From contig NC_135782.1 in NCBI RefSeq assembly GCF_028453695.1, positions 11,036,001 through 11,100,000 of the forward strand: a stretch of 64,000 nt of DNA, in the 5' to 3' direction. The position numbers and the translations under genes are program-made. This stretch comes from Augochlora pura (lineage: Eukaryota; Arthropoda; Insecta; Hymenoptera; Halictidae). The notes under the pieces were generated by a model. It was not told the origin of the DNA and did not search any database. It worked only from the letters and a program-made list of their open reading frames with translations. Shown here piece after piece: positions 38,341-50,494 of this stretch. Each line of letters opens with the position of its first letter. The stretch's first letter is position 1.

Positions 38341-39567
38341 ACTGTGGATACACGTTCCATGAAATTTCCGTTTCGGACTCAACGGCTGCTTTAATTGATG
38401 TACACTCGGAGGAAATTAGCTCTACCACTGAATCAAAAGTATCTGGCCTTTAGAAATTGTTTCGTTAATGGCACACAAAGGGAGGGGATTAGCGGATTTG
38501 ACGATTAAGCGACGAGAGAAATTAACAATTTATCATATTTTGGATCACTAATTTCGTTTTAATTAGAGCTATTCCTATTCTTGTTAGTGTTATTGTTAAT
38601 AGACTGCGGATTTTATACATTTATGGCAAAATTAGTAGGTTTAATTTGAAGCTGTAGAAGGTTTAAATAATAGAAAGGCATTAATATATTAAGAAAATTC
38701 TAAAGTGAGTATTATTACTTGTACGGCCGTAGAATATTCATATTTCGCATAAAATTCGCAGTATAATTATTACTATTTTTGTTGCGATTTATTACTATTA
38801 TTATTATTATTAACGTTATATTGTATACCAACGTCGTTTCCTTATCTTCTTATGAAACATTCCAAAATGTTTTATGAACCCACGATTTCTCCATTGATTC
38901 ATCCTCAAACTTTATCTCATCCACGTCCTCTGTCCTTGCCGTATCATATTCGAACCTTTATTGTTTGAACCTCAAATCCTTTTGACTTTTAATTCTCCAT
39001 TCAGAACGAGAACTCATCATATTTTTGGAAATTTCTCCTATTGTGTTTTGACAACGTAATGGATCTTTAAGACTGAGTGTCAAAGTACGTGGACATTAAA
39101 AATTGTTTTAATGTTGCTACATAAAAATAGGAGTGAATGATTTACCAATGGATCTAGATGATAAATAAATCAACTCTAAGACTTAATTCCGATGCATTCG
39201 GTCTTTAAAAATTGTTTCAATGATGGTATATAGAAATAGTGGATTGACGGTTTTAACAATGGGGTTATAAGAAAAATATATTTATATATTTATATTATAT
39301 ATCTTTTGCGACGATGGTACATTAAGATAGAGAATACACAGATTTACAAATAAAGCTAGTTGAAAAGTGAACAGCTTGAAAACCTAATTGAAAGTAACTT
39401 GGTTTTAGAAATAGGTTCGTTGTTGGTATGGAAAGTAAAGATGGCGGATTTATATTAGCGATAGTTAATTACATAGAAAGTACGCAAAACTAAAGCTTTT
39501 GATCAACACAGATTTTCAAAAATCTAGTTAACCTATCAAACTGTTAAACTCAGGAAGAATCGTTCAC
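38341..39567. other. AT-rich gap, no gene seen
   Basis: Loosely repeated segments around 39080-39450 share GAAAATTGTTTNAATGNTG and GGTNTANNNAAATAG motifs, perhaps an old tandem duplication. Confidence 0.4.
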
Positions 39568-39873
39568 TTAATCCTTTGCAATTCGAATGTCGACACAGTG
39601 ATAACATCAGAACTGTATATCTTATTCATGAAATTGCAAACATGTGATTTTGTCAAAATAAATATGATATTAAAAATGCTAATTTTAACCTTCCAGATAT
39701 TCCATTTCTAAGCCTCAAAAATCATGAAAAATTAAATTATTCGAGAAAGCTAATACAACAGTTTTATAGAGCTGAAAAAGATCTCTTAAACAGTTTGCTC
39801 ACTTTACTAATTAATACACAAGTCGTCGTTATAAAACAAAAACAATACTCCATATATTTATTTGCCAACCCAA
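39568..39873 (+). mobile_element. Degenerate TTAA element joined to a mariner-type arm
   Basis: The left part starts TTAATCCTTTGCAATTCG and runs to about 39753. The right part (about 39754-39873) is a decayed version of the arm at 4048-4170: it shares ACAGTTTTNTAGAGC, CGTTATAAAA and the CCAACCCAATATA tip. The same order is present at 3800-4170. Confidence 0.6.
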
Positions 39874-40959
39874 TATATAAAAATAAATTAAAACACATTA
39901 CTAATTATTTCCATTAGTTTGTACATGTTATATACGTATTATTTTGACTTAGCAGCTTAAAGAAATCTCGACAGAAAAAGTTTAAACTAAATACACCAGC
40001 CAGCGAACGATGAAGGTGTAAATCCTCGACCGTAATGTCAGACGATCTTTACAAGACTATGAGGACATAAAGATAGAAGAAAATTCGAAGTCGCAGATGG
40101 TTAAGACGAAGAAGAAGAAGTAGAAGTAGAAGATGTATGACAATAGATCATCTTCGTCCTCTCGAAGATCCTCTTCTTTCGTTTTCAAACAGTTTGCTCT
40201 TTTACGCTTTTGATGTATAGGTTTCCCGTGGTACTTGTTCGCCGGCAACTAGTTTCTTCGGATTCGTTTATCAGTAGAGTTGTTATTTCCTGATGAGAGT
40301 ATGAAAGGGATGGATAATGGATTTTATTGGGCGCTGTTTTGCCTCGTTACGGTCGTGTTTGTGGGCTTCGCGGAGCGGCTACAACTGGCTTGTCTTGCAA
40401 TTTCCGGTTAGCAGAAAGTAAGCAGTGTCTTTATGTTCGCAGACATAATTGTGGATACGGTTTCTGACCTCGTAACAATTTTTACTGTAATTATTTTCTT
40501 CGCGATTCACGGTGCTATTATTCTATTTGTATTTGCCATTTAATCCTGTCGTTCGGATGCGCCTGCTTGAAATAATGCTAGCTTCCATCATTCCTGTCGC
40601 TACTTCCTCGTTTGTCTTGCTCGGACACGTTTACTCGAGATAATCCACAACGCGAAACTACTGTTCACGTAATGGTTTTTCCTTATACTTCGTTTTATCC
40701 ATTGCGGCAGCTAATTTTTATTTCCATTATGTAAAAATTCATTTTTATTTTGGAATAGATATTATCGTTACGTATTTTACGAACTCCTATTTTAAATTCT
40801 TTATGTATTGAGAAGGTTGATATAGGTGAGATTTCAATGACTAAGGTATGGCTTTATTCCACGTAATAAACATATATTGTTATTTTAAGCTCCTTAGAAA
40901 GTGTACACTGTAAAGAAATTATTTCATACTCATATAATAGGAGAATGTGTTATTAGGAA
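39874..40959. other. Gap, no gene seen
   Basis: A moderately GC-richer patch at 40200-40640 lies in AT-rich sequence. The 63-codon minus frame at 40057-40248 includes a GAAGAAGAAG simple repeat and is not convincing. Confidence 0.4.
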
Positions 40960-41087
40960 TTAACCCCTTTGCTTTCAATGACGCCTCAGAGGCGTCGTAA
41001 GTCTATCGGGCCGAACATGAAAAAGACGCCTTAGAGGCGTCGTAAGGCCCGCACAGTTGGAAATCAAGTCATAAGGCAAGGGGTTAA
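40960..41087. mobile_element. Short TTAA miniature element (family D) with two internal palindromes
   Basis: The 128-bp element starts TTAACCCCTTTGC and ends GCAAGGGGTTAA. It contains two near-identical palindromes, GACGCCTCAGAGGCGTC at 40980-40996 and GACGCCTTAGAGGCGTC at 41025-41041, each followed by GTAAG. No coding capacity. Confidence 0.8.
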
Positions 41088-41245
41088 CAAAACAATATAA
41101 TCTGGTAACAGCAGATTCCTTTAGTGATAAATAAACTAAGAAAAAAATAAAATTAAGTAACTGCAATTTAAATTAGTAGAACAATGAAATGAATTTGAAA
41201 AAATTGAAGTATATTATTATGTTCGATCTACAAAATTATATAACT

Positions 41246-41266
41246 ATATATATATATATAACTATT
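41246..41266. repeat. Short TA microsatellite
   Basis: A short run of alternating T and A in AT-rich sequence. Confidence 0.85.
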
Positions 41267-41767
41267 AAAGTTTCTCCCTTTATCGTATGCCCCACACGCG
41301 GTACAATCATTGTCCAACGTCCACGAAACAATGAATCCTCAAAATAAAACCTAACCTACTTCCCAGGTATCGCATCTAGACTCTCAGCAACATTGGAACA
41401 AAAATACCGCGTTTTCTTAAACAGTGAATAATTACCAAAAACTTTCCGAGTGCGTCATTCGAAAAAGAATGACCGATCCTCTTAAACAGAAAAAGGATAA
41501 TTGCTGGTGTAAGGGTTCGAACGCATCCACGATGCGATAACCCGAGGAACACCCGTTCATTTCAGCTCCGCTTCTTCACACTCCGCAGCCTATCCACTTT
41601 GCGTTATACCTTTTATTTGCTCTTCGTTCCTTATCCTCACTTTTGACCTTTCGAATACACCCTTTTCCATATCCTGTTGCAGATTTCCCGGTGATCCAGC
41701 TTACCTGTTCTTGGTAACGTCCGTCGACATCCCACACCTTGGTCTTTTCACTCCCACGCACCTCATT

Positions 41768-42675
41768 CCCTCTCACTCTCTTTCTTTTTCGCTTTATTCT
41801 TTTCCTTTCTCTCTATTTTTCTCCAACTCTTTCTCTATTTTTTTGTTTCTGTTTATTTTTAATTTTTCTCTTTTCCTCTCCTTCTATTTTCTTTTTTTTC
41901 GTTTCCAGCTCTTTCTAATTTCTTCTCCATGTCTATATCACTTTATACTTTTCTCTCTCTTTTTGTCTTCAACTCCCTCTTTCTATTTTTCTTTAATCTT
42001 TTTTCTTTCTTCCTAATTTCTTCTCTTTGTCTATTTCTCTTTATTTTCCCCCTCTCTCTCTTTCTCTTTTCGTCTTCAACTCTTTATTTTTTTCCTTTCT
42101 ATTGCTCTAATTTTTTTTATCTCTCTATTTCTTCTATTTTTTCTTTCTTCGTTTTTAGTTATTTCTAATTCTTTCTCTTTGCCCTATTTCGCTTTATTTT
42201 TATTTCTCTGTCTCTCTTGTTGTCTTCAACTTTCTCTCTCTCTATTTTTTCTTTATACTTTTCTTCAATTTTTTTCTTTCTTTCTATTTTCTACTTCTTC
42301 GTTTCCAACTCTTTCTAATTTTGTCTCTCTGTCTATTTCTCTCTAATTCGTTTCCCTCTCTTTCTAAGTTTTTCCTCCCTCTTTTCTATCTTCTGTTATT
42401 TCTCTTTCTATATACTTCCTTCTCTATATATTATTTATTCTCTTTCTTTCTCTCTCTATTCATATTTTCTATTTTTCTATTTCTATCACTGTACATTTTT
42501 CTCTGCTTCTTGTCTCCCACTACCAGCCTATTTTTCTCTCTTTATCTCCGTCTCTCTCGCGCTATCTATTCCTCCGTTTTCTCTCTTTCGATCTCTCCCT
42601 CGCTCCTTAAATCTCTCTCCCTCTTTCTCTTTCATTCTATTTTCTCGTATCTCTCTCTCTCCCTCCCTCATCTGC
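41768..42675. repeat. About 900-bp pyrimidine-rich repeat tract
   Basis: The + strand is T/C-rich with a long-period pattern: CAACTCTTTCTAATTT, then CTCTTTGTCTATTTCTCTTT, then CTCTCTCTTTNTNTTC, recurring roughly every 100-130 bp. Long Phe/Ser/Leu-rich open frames in it, up to 166 codons, are by-products of the composition. It leads directly into a CpG-rich island. Confidence 0.85.
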
Positions 42676-43295
42676 TGTGTCTCCCTCGATCGCCCCACCA
42701 CGCCGCTGCGCGCCGGCATCGAGGGGGTACCGTGTGCAGCCCGGTAGTTGGAAGCGCGAACTTTTTTCTCAGCTATCGGCCAGTGGATCGCGCTGCGATG
42801 CTGGACTGCAATCAGAATTGATTATAGCCTGCCGAAACTGCGCCGCGGCCCGGCGCGTTCATATTATACAACTCGCCTGCGGCTCTGCCGCGTTTCTCGC
42901 TCGCACCGGCACACCGGCAGCTCCGGCTCGCTCGCACGCCGAGAGGCTCCCCCTCGAGTCAAGATCATTCGGCCGACCCCCTCGATATGCACGGCTGTCC
43001 CGTGCCCGACGTCACTGACCCACTCGTGCCGAGCCTCCCGAGGGATCCCTCGTCCTTTGTCGGAACGTTGCCCGATTTCCTTGAGCTTCCTTTTTCCCGG
43101 GCACCGGACCGGGGCCCCCTCGAAAAACGGCCCGTCGCACGCTGCTACGGCTCCGGGAATTTAGCGACGTTTTGTCGAAAAGTCGACCTTTCCGAATGCG
43201 CGCCGATCGGCGTTGTTTGCGTATACGTCGTCGGTGCAAATACGGGCTGCGGAGAAAATTCGGTAACCGTATCTGTACGTTTACAGTCGGCATAA
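42660..43295. other. GC/CpG-rich island after the pyrimidine tract
   Basis: High GC with overlapping frames on both strands at 42677-43295. One + frame starts at an ATG (42987) and stays open for 102 codons, but no family is recognised. Possible first exon or regulatory DNA. Confidence 0.45.
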
Positions 43296-44200
43296 CTGGG
43301 GAAATTTTACTTGAAGCAATAGTGAGAGGTAGCTGCTTGAAATAATTTATTTAAGATGAATATTTGAAAATTTTTGAATAATAAATTATTTTGTTAGTTT
43401 GAATTGGGGGAAAGAAATAATGTAGAAAAGGATTGTATTTTATGAAATCTTTGTAACAATTTGTTTAAAACAATTTAAATTTAGATAAATTAAATATCAA
43501 AATTTTCTAGTGTCGCTGTAAATGTGAAGATAAGGATGGTACAAGTTGCAGGATTGAATTTATTTAGATGTAGCTCGATTTTTATATTAATTTTTATCTC
43601 AGTTCTTTTGTATTAGTTTTACAATATTTATATTTTATACACTGCCTTAAAAATCTTGTAACACTTTGCAGATTCGCAACTGAATAAAATTTGCAGGCCA
43701 GTAAAAAATGAATACAAATAAGATAATATTTATAATCACATGTATTGTTTACTATTGAAATTTATTCTTAAGATAACTTACAGTTAAGTTAATATATAGT
43801 AATTCTATAATGTATTTAACTTGTCGTTTCAACATTTTCACATGTATAGATTATATTATATGTTACAATTTCTGAAAATGTCATTTACGAAAGTGATCCT
43901 AATTCATTTATATTTGAACGTATAACTTCGTACTATGATTTCTGGTTTAAACACAATGATTTTCACAAAAGCAGTTGTCACAACGGAATCACAATAGACC
44001 CAAATGAAAAACGCAAAAGCTTGTATTAATTTAATAAAATAATAAAAATAATAAGCACTTGGTAAATTCCAGTTTTACCACAAGATAAAATAGAAATAAT
44101 ATGTTGGTGTCACTTATCACCCCAGTATTAAATATTAAAATCCAGCAGTTACAGCTTTTATCAAAAACTGTTTCGTAGTTTTCGTTCATCGCGCAACCAT
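43296..44200. other. AT-rich gap, no gene seen
   Basis: No supported feature. Confidence 0.5.
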
Positions 44201-44820
44201 AATTTCATAGATCGTTCCACGGACAACACAATATTTTCTGTCAAAGGAGTCCAAGACTACCACTGCAGCAAGGCCGTGGGTCTAAAGTCGTTTAAAATCG
44301 CGCACATTGTCGCCGAAATTACGGCTTCCTTCAATTCACGGCCGGGCTCTATCCAATCAAAGAAATATCCCGGGAATGCTCGCCGCGTTACAGGGGCAAG
44401 TAATATTCTGCAGCATCGGAAACAGTTAATTAATGGGTCGTACATCAGTGAAACCGAAGGGTGTGTGCCGCAGAAGTGATTTAATATCCGCTTTAATTAG
44501 TTTGAAAAACGCCCATTCAGAAAAAGGGACAGCCACGAGCTGCACGCTACTTCGCTACGTTTTATTTCGCGGCACTCCGGCTATCAAGGCCGTGTGCGCG
44601 GTTTAGAGTTCACCGTTCGGCCAGGTGTTTCAGGAACACCGATCAACAATTATAGTACTTTGCCGGCTTCGGATTGCGTCTGCCCGAAACGGTGTGCAAG
44701 GGCGGTTGCACGGTGCTTTTTACGAGTTGATAAGAATCGATGAATTTCTTCCGAGTCGAAACAGATTCTGCCGACAATCAAAATCTAGTGGTGACAATAA
44801 GATACACGTTGTCTTGCTAC
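44201..44820. other. GC/CpG-rich island
   Basis: Short frames on both strands without motifs. Confidence 0.45.
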
Positions 44821-45862
44821 ATTAGAAAAATTGACAGTAAACTAATACTTTGTTAAATCAATTAGATTGTAATTAAATTTTTTAAATTTAATTATGTTGC
44901 ACTGCAATTATATGCTCATTCAACTACGTTGTAATTCAATCATACTGCATACCCTTCAGTTAATTCAATTGCTAATTATTTTGATCGCTATAATAAGACA
45001 AATATAGTGCAATAGAAATATAATGTAATTGTAATAAAGTTCTTGAAATTATGGTACAGTATTTTGATACATTTTTATGTTTCTTTTTCATATATTCATT
45101 TCACGTCTTTTGTGGATAATTTCCTTCTCTTGTTATTTGTTAATTCATTTATTTTTTAACTTCTGATTTTCATGCAATCAAATCGTAATTCGTAATTACT
45201 TTAAGTGAATTACTTAGTATTTTGTAATTGTACTCCAATTGCAATTACAAATTACACCGTAACATAATTGAACGGATGTCTGAGTTATGAGTTACAGTGT
45301 GATTGTAACGTTAATTATTAGACTGAAGCCTATCTCATTCCCGCGGCGCGACGGAAGGTCAGGTCTACGCTACGGCTTTGGGTCGTGTTCGAAGTAACAA
45401 ACAAAGATTTTAGAAATGTTCTATTAATTTCACAAATTTCACAAATGTTATTAATGAAAAACTCACCCATTCAGTTGTAAATGTTGTAATCCAGAAGTTG
45501 TAAAATGTATGTAAAACGAGACAGATTACACTAACGTTCACTTTCACTGCCCTATTATTCCACACTGATCACGAAGTATGCCTCCATGTAGGTATTGCAC
45601 AAACACCCGAAATATCTTGTACTGTAGTTGCGGCGCGTACATTTTAAAGAACGGCGAAGTTGCAGGGATGAAATCTGGAACGAAACTGACGGTGTGCACG
45701 AAGATCTTCACGCAGACTATGTCGATCGTGATAGCGACGCAGACTATGGTTTTTAAAAAATCGGAGATGCTTTGACGAAAAACAGCACTTCTAAACAGCA
45801 ACACTGTGTAAGAATTTTCAGACGAAAGCCAGACTGGTAAGCCGGCAGAATAGTCGACAGTG
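44821..45862. other. AT-rich gap, no gene seen
   Basis: An AATTGNAATTACAA-type low-complexity stretch at 45180-45310. A 130-codon minus frame at 45544-45936 is hydrophobic but starts without a recognised family and overlaps the inverted repeat. Confidence 0.4.
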
Positions 45863-46238
45863 AAAGTCATAAAATACGGCTGAATGAGACCGATGTTTCG
45901 AGTGTTTTGGAGCATCGAAGGATTTTTCACAGACAATGAGGGAAAAGACTGTGACGGTGAAAATTACGGGAAATCCTTCCTACAGAAATTTGGCCATAAG
46001 CGGGCTGCAGATGTTAGAATGAGACAGCTTCAAGTGACCTTGGGATCATTGCTTAGGGACTGCGTGAGACATCTGCAGCCTGCGTGTGGCCAAATTTCTG
46101 TAGGAAGGAGTTTCCGTAATTTTCACCGTCACAGTCTTTACCCTCATTGTCTGTGAAAGAAGCTTCGGCCGCACAGGATTTCTATGCTCCAAAACACTCG
46201 AAACATCTGTTTCATTCATTTCCTATTTTATGACTTTC
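45863..46238. repeat. Long inverted repeat with a 53-bp loop
   Basis: The left arm (45863-46015) and right arm (46069-46238) are inverse complements over about 150 bp with scattered differences. The right arm has one extra segment of about 17 bp near 46180. Shared blocks include TTTTGGAGCAT, CACAGACAATGAGGG and TACAGAAATTTGGCC. No protein is recognised. It lies against a transposon-like end at 46352. Confidence 0.9.
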
Positions 46239-46352
46239 AGAACTCGTAAACGAAGCTGCGAATTGCATTTTCGCTAAGGAAAAAGTTACTCGAAATGATC
46301 ACAGGTACCCCCCCATTTCCCAATTGCGAGACATTTTTGGGACACCCTGTAT
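46239..46352. mobile_element. Probable end of an unclassified interspersed repeat
   Basis: The segment ends GAGACATTTTTGGGACACCC then TGTATA. Reversed, it begins TATACAGGGTGTCCCAAAAA, a start I associate with abundant insect transposon copies. That recollection, not a search, is the basis. The element probably includes the adjacent inverted repeat. Confidence 0.45.
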
Positions 46353-47870
46353 ATTCAATCATGTCCCGTTAAAATGTCTATAGTATTTACAATTTTTTTA
46401 AACGATAAAACGATTTTTTGACCTTGTTAATGTTAACAAAACCACGATACAAAACAACTTATTTATTGCATTTTCTTTGCGATATACAGTTAAGTCTACA
46501 GATTCTGAAAATACAGTAAAAAGAAATAGTGCATTGTTCCCTTTGATAAAAATCCATTAATTACATCGAGGTGTATCTATCTCAATTATTATTGCACCTT
46601 AATTTATTTCATTGTTCCCACTTTTTAAAATTGGAAAAAGATTCAATTTTAGGGAGACGTATAATTTGGTTCGTACATAAGAAGCATTGAAGCGGTATGA
46701 GTCTCTTCCAGGTCATTAAAGAGCATAAATCACTCGGAGACACAACCCACCAGTTTTTACAGTCATATGTTTATTCAACACGGTTTAATTTAATATATAA
46801 TTGCCTCCTGAGTGATTATGACAGATGCCTTTCTTTAGAATTTCAATTTGAGAAAATACATTTCTGTAGTCTAACGTATACTTGCGTTCTTTTTATTCTA
46901 ATGAGTAGATTTATACTCTTAATATAAACTTTATCATCAGTTTTTTGCAGTGAATTCTTAAATAACATTTACGTATAATGACATTTACATGTAATAAAAA
47001 TGTATCAAATTGTCCACAAAACTAATTTTAGTTCATAGCCAAATATTGTTAGTGAATAAATGTTAAATGTTTTTATTTATGTTAATATTAGACCACAGAT
47101 CTTTAGGCAATGTAAACATTTTCTTTGTCATGTAGAAGGTAATAATTTCAGTGAGCTGAAAATAATTTTTATGAACTAAGATATGGAAAACTATATTTCT
47201 ATATTTAATTCTTTTATTTATTATATGTACCTACAAAATTTATTTCCATTCTGTGTTTCAACTGTCAGAATTTAATTTAATTATAAGTGGTGCAATTAAT
47301 ATATTAATATAATTGTCCAATTGTTAAAATTTATGTCCAATAACATGTACTAGCTTTCAACTGTAACGTGTTCTAATGACAATAATTATATTTAATTATA
47401 ATTACATAATCATATTTGAATCCCAATTGTTGAACTCAAAACCACAATAAATATTATACATATATGAAATAAACAGACAATTTAAATGTAGAAATGGAGT
47501 TTTCCATATCACAATTTATACCTTCATTTATCTCCTTATTTACCTTACCGTATAATAAAATTAATACTATTTAATTAACAGTATCACGTTAATATTAAGT
47601 TAAGTCGACTCGGTTCGATCATACAAATTTGTTTATATTTCCCATCAATTCTCCTTCATTTATTTTTGTCTTTTTATGCAAAATAAAAATTGTCTGCATT
47701 AGTAATGACAAATGGAAACTATGTAGTAAGTTAAATCTTTCTTTGATGACTTTAATAATAGACTTTTTAATAATAAAGCTAAAAATGAGAGTGATAATTT
47801 TAAGTTCCATTTTTGTATTTTAATTTCAATTTTGTTCTTAAATGCATAAAATCTAGTTATTATCGTAATC
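46353..47870. other. AT-rich gap, no gene seen
   Basis: No supported feature. Small frames at 46697-46927 and 47619-47823 are of chance size. Confidence 0.5.
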
Positions 47871-48560
47871 ATTTACATGATAAGAAAGTGCCATCGTTCG
47901 TCGTAATTCATTGAACCGGTGCATCCGTTGTTCGAAGGCCAAAATAAACGTTCCACTCGATCGAGACATGCGCCCTCGGAGTATCTCATCCCCGAAATAT
48001 CTGTCAAAGGTCTCGGTGGAGCTGGATTGTCTCAGCCGCGGTCTCCACACGTCGCGGCGGCTGCCGGTATTCCACGGCTGGTTATACGTAACGCTCGCAA
48101 GAAAGCGGACATGTAACTGAATAGACTTTTTTAATGGCCACTAAATTCTCAGGAAATTCCAGCGGTCTTGAGTGGCAATCATTGGCCGTACCCGATATTT
48201 CTCATAAATCGAGAACTGTATCGGCGGAGTCAAGGTCCGGCGCGGGAATGCGTATTTCGCAAACGAGCGGACTGCTAACTTTGAGGAACAAAGTACCATA
48301 TTTGTCGTTGCACGCTGGGAAGCGGTAAAAGTCGCAGTCCGTAGCTTTCTGTCTTTTACGGCGGTGTGTAGGGTCTCCATTATCTTGACAATTATTGTGT
48401 GTTGTACGGCAATTTGTAGTTTATTAGCCCTTTACGGTACCAACGCTTTCACCTTCGCGACGGAATCCGTGGGACCATTTATCAAATTCGTTTCTTATTT
48501 CGTTACATGCGTTCTCGCTAAATTTTATGCGCTTCCCACGAAAATTGCTGGGCCAAAAAC
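47871..48560. other. GC/CpG-rich island
   Basis: Overlapping frames on both strands. The hydrophobic + frame at 48364-48570 begins at a GTG and could only be coding as an exon. Confidence 0.4.
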
Positions 48561-48744
48561 AAAATTGTGAAGACAAATATATTTGCAGTACTGTATATTG
48601 ATATTATTGATAGAATGAGAATGTATTTATGAAGAACTTGAATCTTGGAAGAATTTTAGGTTATTCTGATATTATGTGCAATCATATCTTTTCACACTTT
48701 TGATACATCGAAAGTACTGAAATTATATTATTTATTTCTTTTTA

Positions 48745-49022
48745 AATATCTTTTAAGTATTTAATAATACAGTGTTACTACTTCATATCCATTAAAATTG
48801 CTGAAGGAAATAATCTGTTTCTTAACAAGTATTTGAGAAGTATTTAATAATACAGCTTCGCTATTTTCAATGTATCAAAATTATTGAAAGAAGTAATCTA
48901 TTTCTTAGCAAGTATATAAGAAGTAGTATTCAGTGTACTAAAATTATTGAAAGAAACAAGTTGGTTTTTAAGAAATATTTAAAACAGTTTCGCTACGTTC
49001 GATTCATTAAAATTAATAAAAT
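48745..49022. repeat. Degenerate tandem repeat, 64-85-bp units, about four copies
   Basis: The block TNAAAATTNNTGAANGAAA recurs near 48791, 48876, 48940 and 49008, followed by TTTCTTANCAAGTAT and AATACAGNTTCGCTA. Unit length falls along the array through internal deletions. Confidence 0.65.
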
Positions 49023-49312
49023 AAATAATAATAATCGTCTTATTCTGTCAATCGTCAACTGTTTACATTGCAAAAAATAATATTTTATATTGCACAAATA
49101 GGATTTTGTTCTTACGACAAATATCTTTATATTTTTACCATAGGCGCATGAAAATGTGTAGTTCATTGATTATCGACAGTTTATCAGCATTTCTTTCAAT
49201 AAATATACGAACTGTGACAGCTTCCTCAGCGTGGATGCGTTTTTTCCCACGTGAAATGACATCGAGTGATATGCGCCAACTATGAGTAATGAGTCCCATT
49301 GAACCGTGAAAT

Positions 49313-49786
49313 GTGAGTTTTTATCAAACTTTCGCGTTGTGCTTCTCAGTGTTCGGGCCAATATCCTTTTTCTGGATTTATTACGTCAACCTTATTACAG
49401 CTTATGCAACTGCCGATAGAAAATCGTACTCGAATATTGCAGTGCGTAGATGGTTGTTAGTAGAAAGTTATACCCATTTACGTGACACGATAGAATGGCT
49501 TTGGGAATCACGGTTCGCGGGTCTATTTTATATGCAAATAAAAGCTGTCGAACGTTTACGAACTGTATCTAAATGCAACAGTTGCTTGTCAGCTCCGAGG
49601 AATTTTGTACCCACACCGTTCCGACACGTTCTGTACTTAGGTTTAATGACATTTTATGGAACTGTCTCATTACTTACGGATTTTATGCGTTTAACAGAAG
49701 AATGTACTGTTGAAATGCAAAATTGTAAAGACATTAGACAAATTTTAGAACATCGTTATATTATTTTACATTTACTAGAGTTATAA
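49313..49786 (+). CDS. Unidentified membrane-protein-like ORF (possible terminal exon or retrocopy)
   Basis: This 157-codon frame ends at TAA 49784-49786. I do not recognise the family. There is no ATG at its beginning (it opens with GTG just after an in-frame TGA at 49307) and the first internal Met codon is about 49532. A possible acceptor (TTGTGCTTCTCAG) lies near 49347, so it could be a 3' exon. Amino acid use looks protein-like rather than low-complexity: an aromatic-rich hydrophobic stretch near residues 9-30 (FGPISFFWIYYVNLITAY), a second near residues 107-122 (HVLYLGLMTFYGTVSLL), several Cys, and charged stretches between. No partner exon was identified; upstream 48364-48570 also encodes a hydrophobic stretch but has no supported splice link. 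It may also be a decayed gene fragment. Confidence 0.35.
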   Translation: MSFYQTFALCFSVFGPISFFWIYYVNLITAYATADRKSYSNIAVRRWLLVESYTHLRDTIEWLWESRFAGLFYMQIKAVERLRTVSKCNSCLSAPRNFVPTPFRHVLYLGLMTFYGTVSLLTDFMRLTEECTVEMQNCKDIRQILEHRYIILHLLEL

Positions 49787-50323
49787 GGTAGAAATTTTGT
49801 GATTTTAATTTTGTGATACATCGTTTATTTTGCATAAAGATCTGCAGTTTATTAATTGTATAAACATTTGAAAATTTTCGTTGTGTATATTTTTGCTCTT
49901 CTATATGTCTTTCTTCTTTCTATTTTTATGTAGCTATAAATAATATTATTGTAATTTATATATTTATAATATAAGTAATCATAAATAATATTTGAGCACT
50001 CAGTTTTCCCCTAAGAATAATAGGAGGGAGCTACTATACATATGGGATACGTATGGTATGAGTCTTTAAAAAATTGTGAATCTTTATAATAAAGTTGTAA
50101 CATTCGTTGACGGTATTACCAATTGCTTTACGTAACTAAGACTAAATATAAACCCGTGCGCATGCAGCTATTGCAATGTTTCGAGTTGGGTCTAAAGATG
50201 TCCCACCGTGTACTACCATATATCAAAATGATAGGACATTTTTAATCCCACCTTGCTTCAAAGAGTTTCAGCGTGTTTACATAAGATCCTCCATCAAATC
50301 GTCAAACTATTAGGTTGGTGCAT

Positions 50324-50440
50324 AATTATCAGGCGTTGTTAAACGATATTATCAGGTTTTTTACATCGATATTATCAGGCTTTTTCAATCAATATTATCA
50401 GGCGTTTTTAATCGGTATTATCAGGAGTTCTTGAACACTA
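50324..50440. repeat. 23-bp subterminal repeats in the mariner left end, about 5 copies
   Basis: The core ATTATCAGG recurs about every 23 bp with variable spacer bases, starting inside the terminal inverted repeat. The right end has only one copy. It looks like local expansion of the terminal sequence. Confidence 0.75.
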
Positions 50441-50494
50441 TTTTTCATGGAAAAGGAAACATAAAACTTCAACAGTAACATTTTTTAATGATTA

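Noticed and set aside
37614..38428. Minus-strand frames of 182 and 216 codons
   Set aside because: They pass through CT microsatellites in a CpG-rich island and have Arg/Glu/Ser-biased composition, with no domain.
41505..41550. GGTTCGAA-containing stretch considered as a tRNA B box
   Set aside because: No matching A box or cloverleaf arms at the right distance could be formed.
41711..42821. Long Phe/Ser/Leu-rich open frames, up to 166 codons
   Set aside because: They run through a T/C-only tract in several frames at once. Composition alone explains them.
45544..45936. Hydrophobic 130-codon minus frame, considered as a chemoreceptor fragment
   Set aside because: No family motif was found, and it overlaps a long inverted repeat, so a chance frame in a repeat is more likely.
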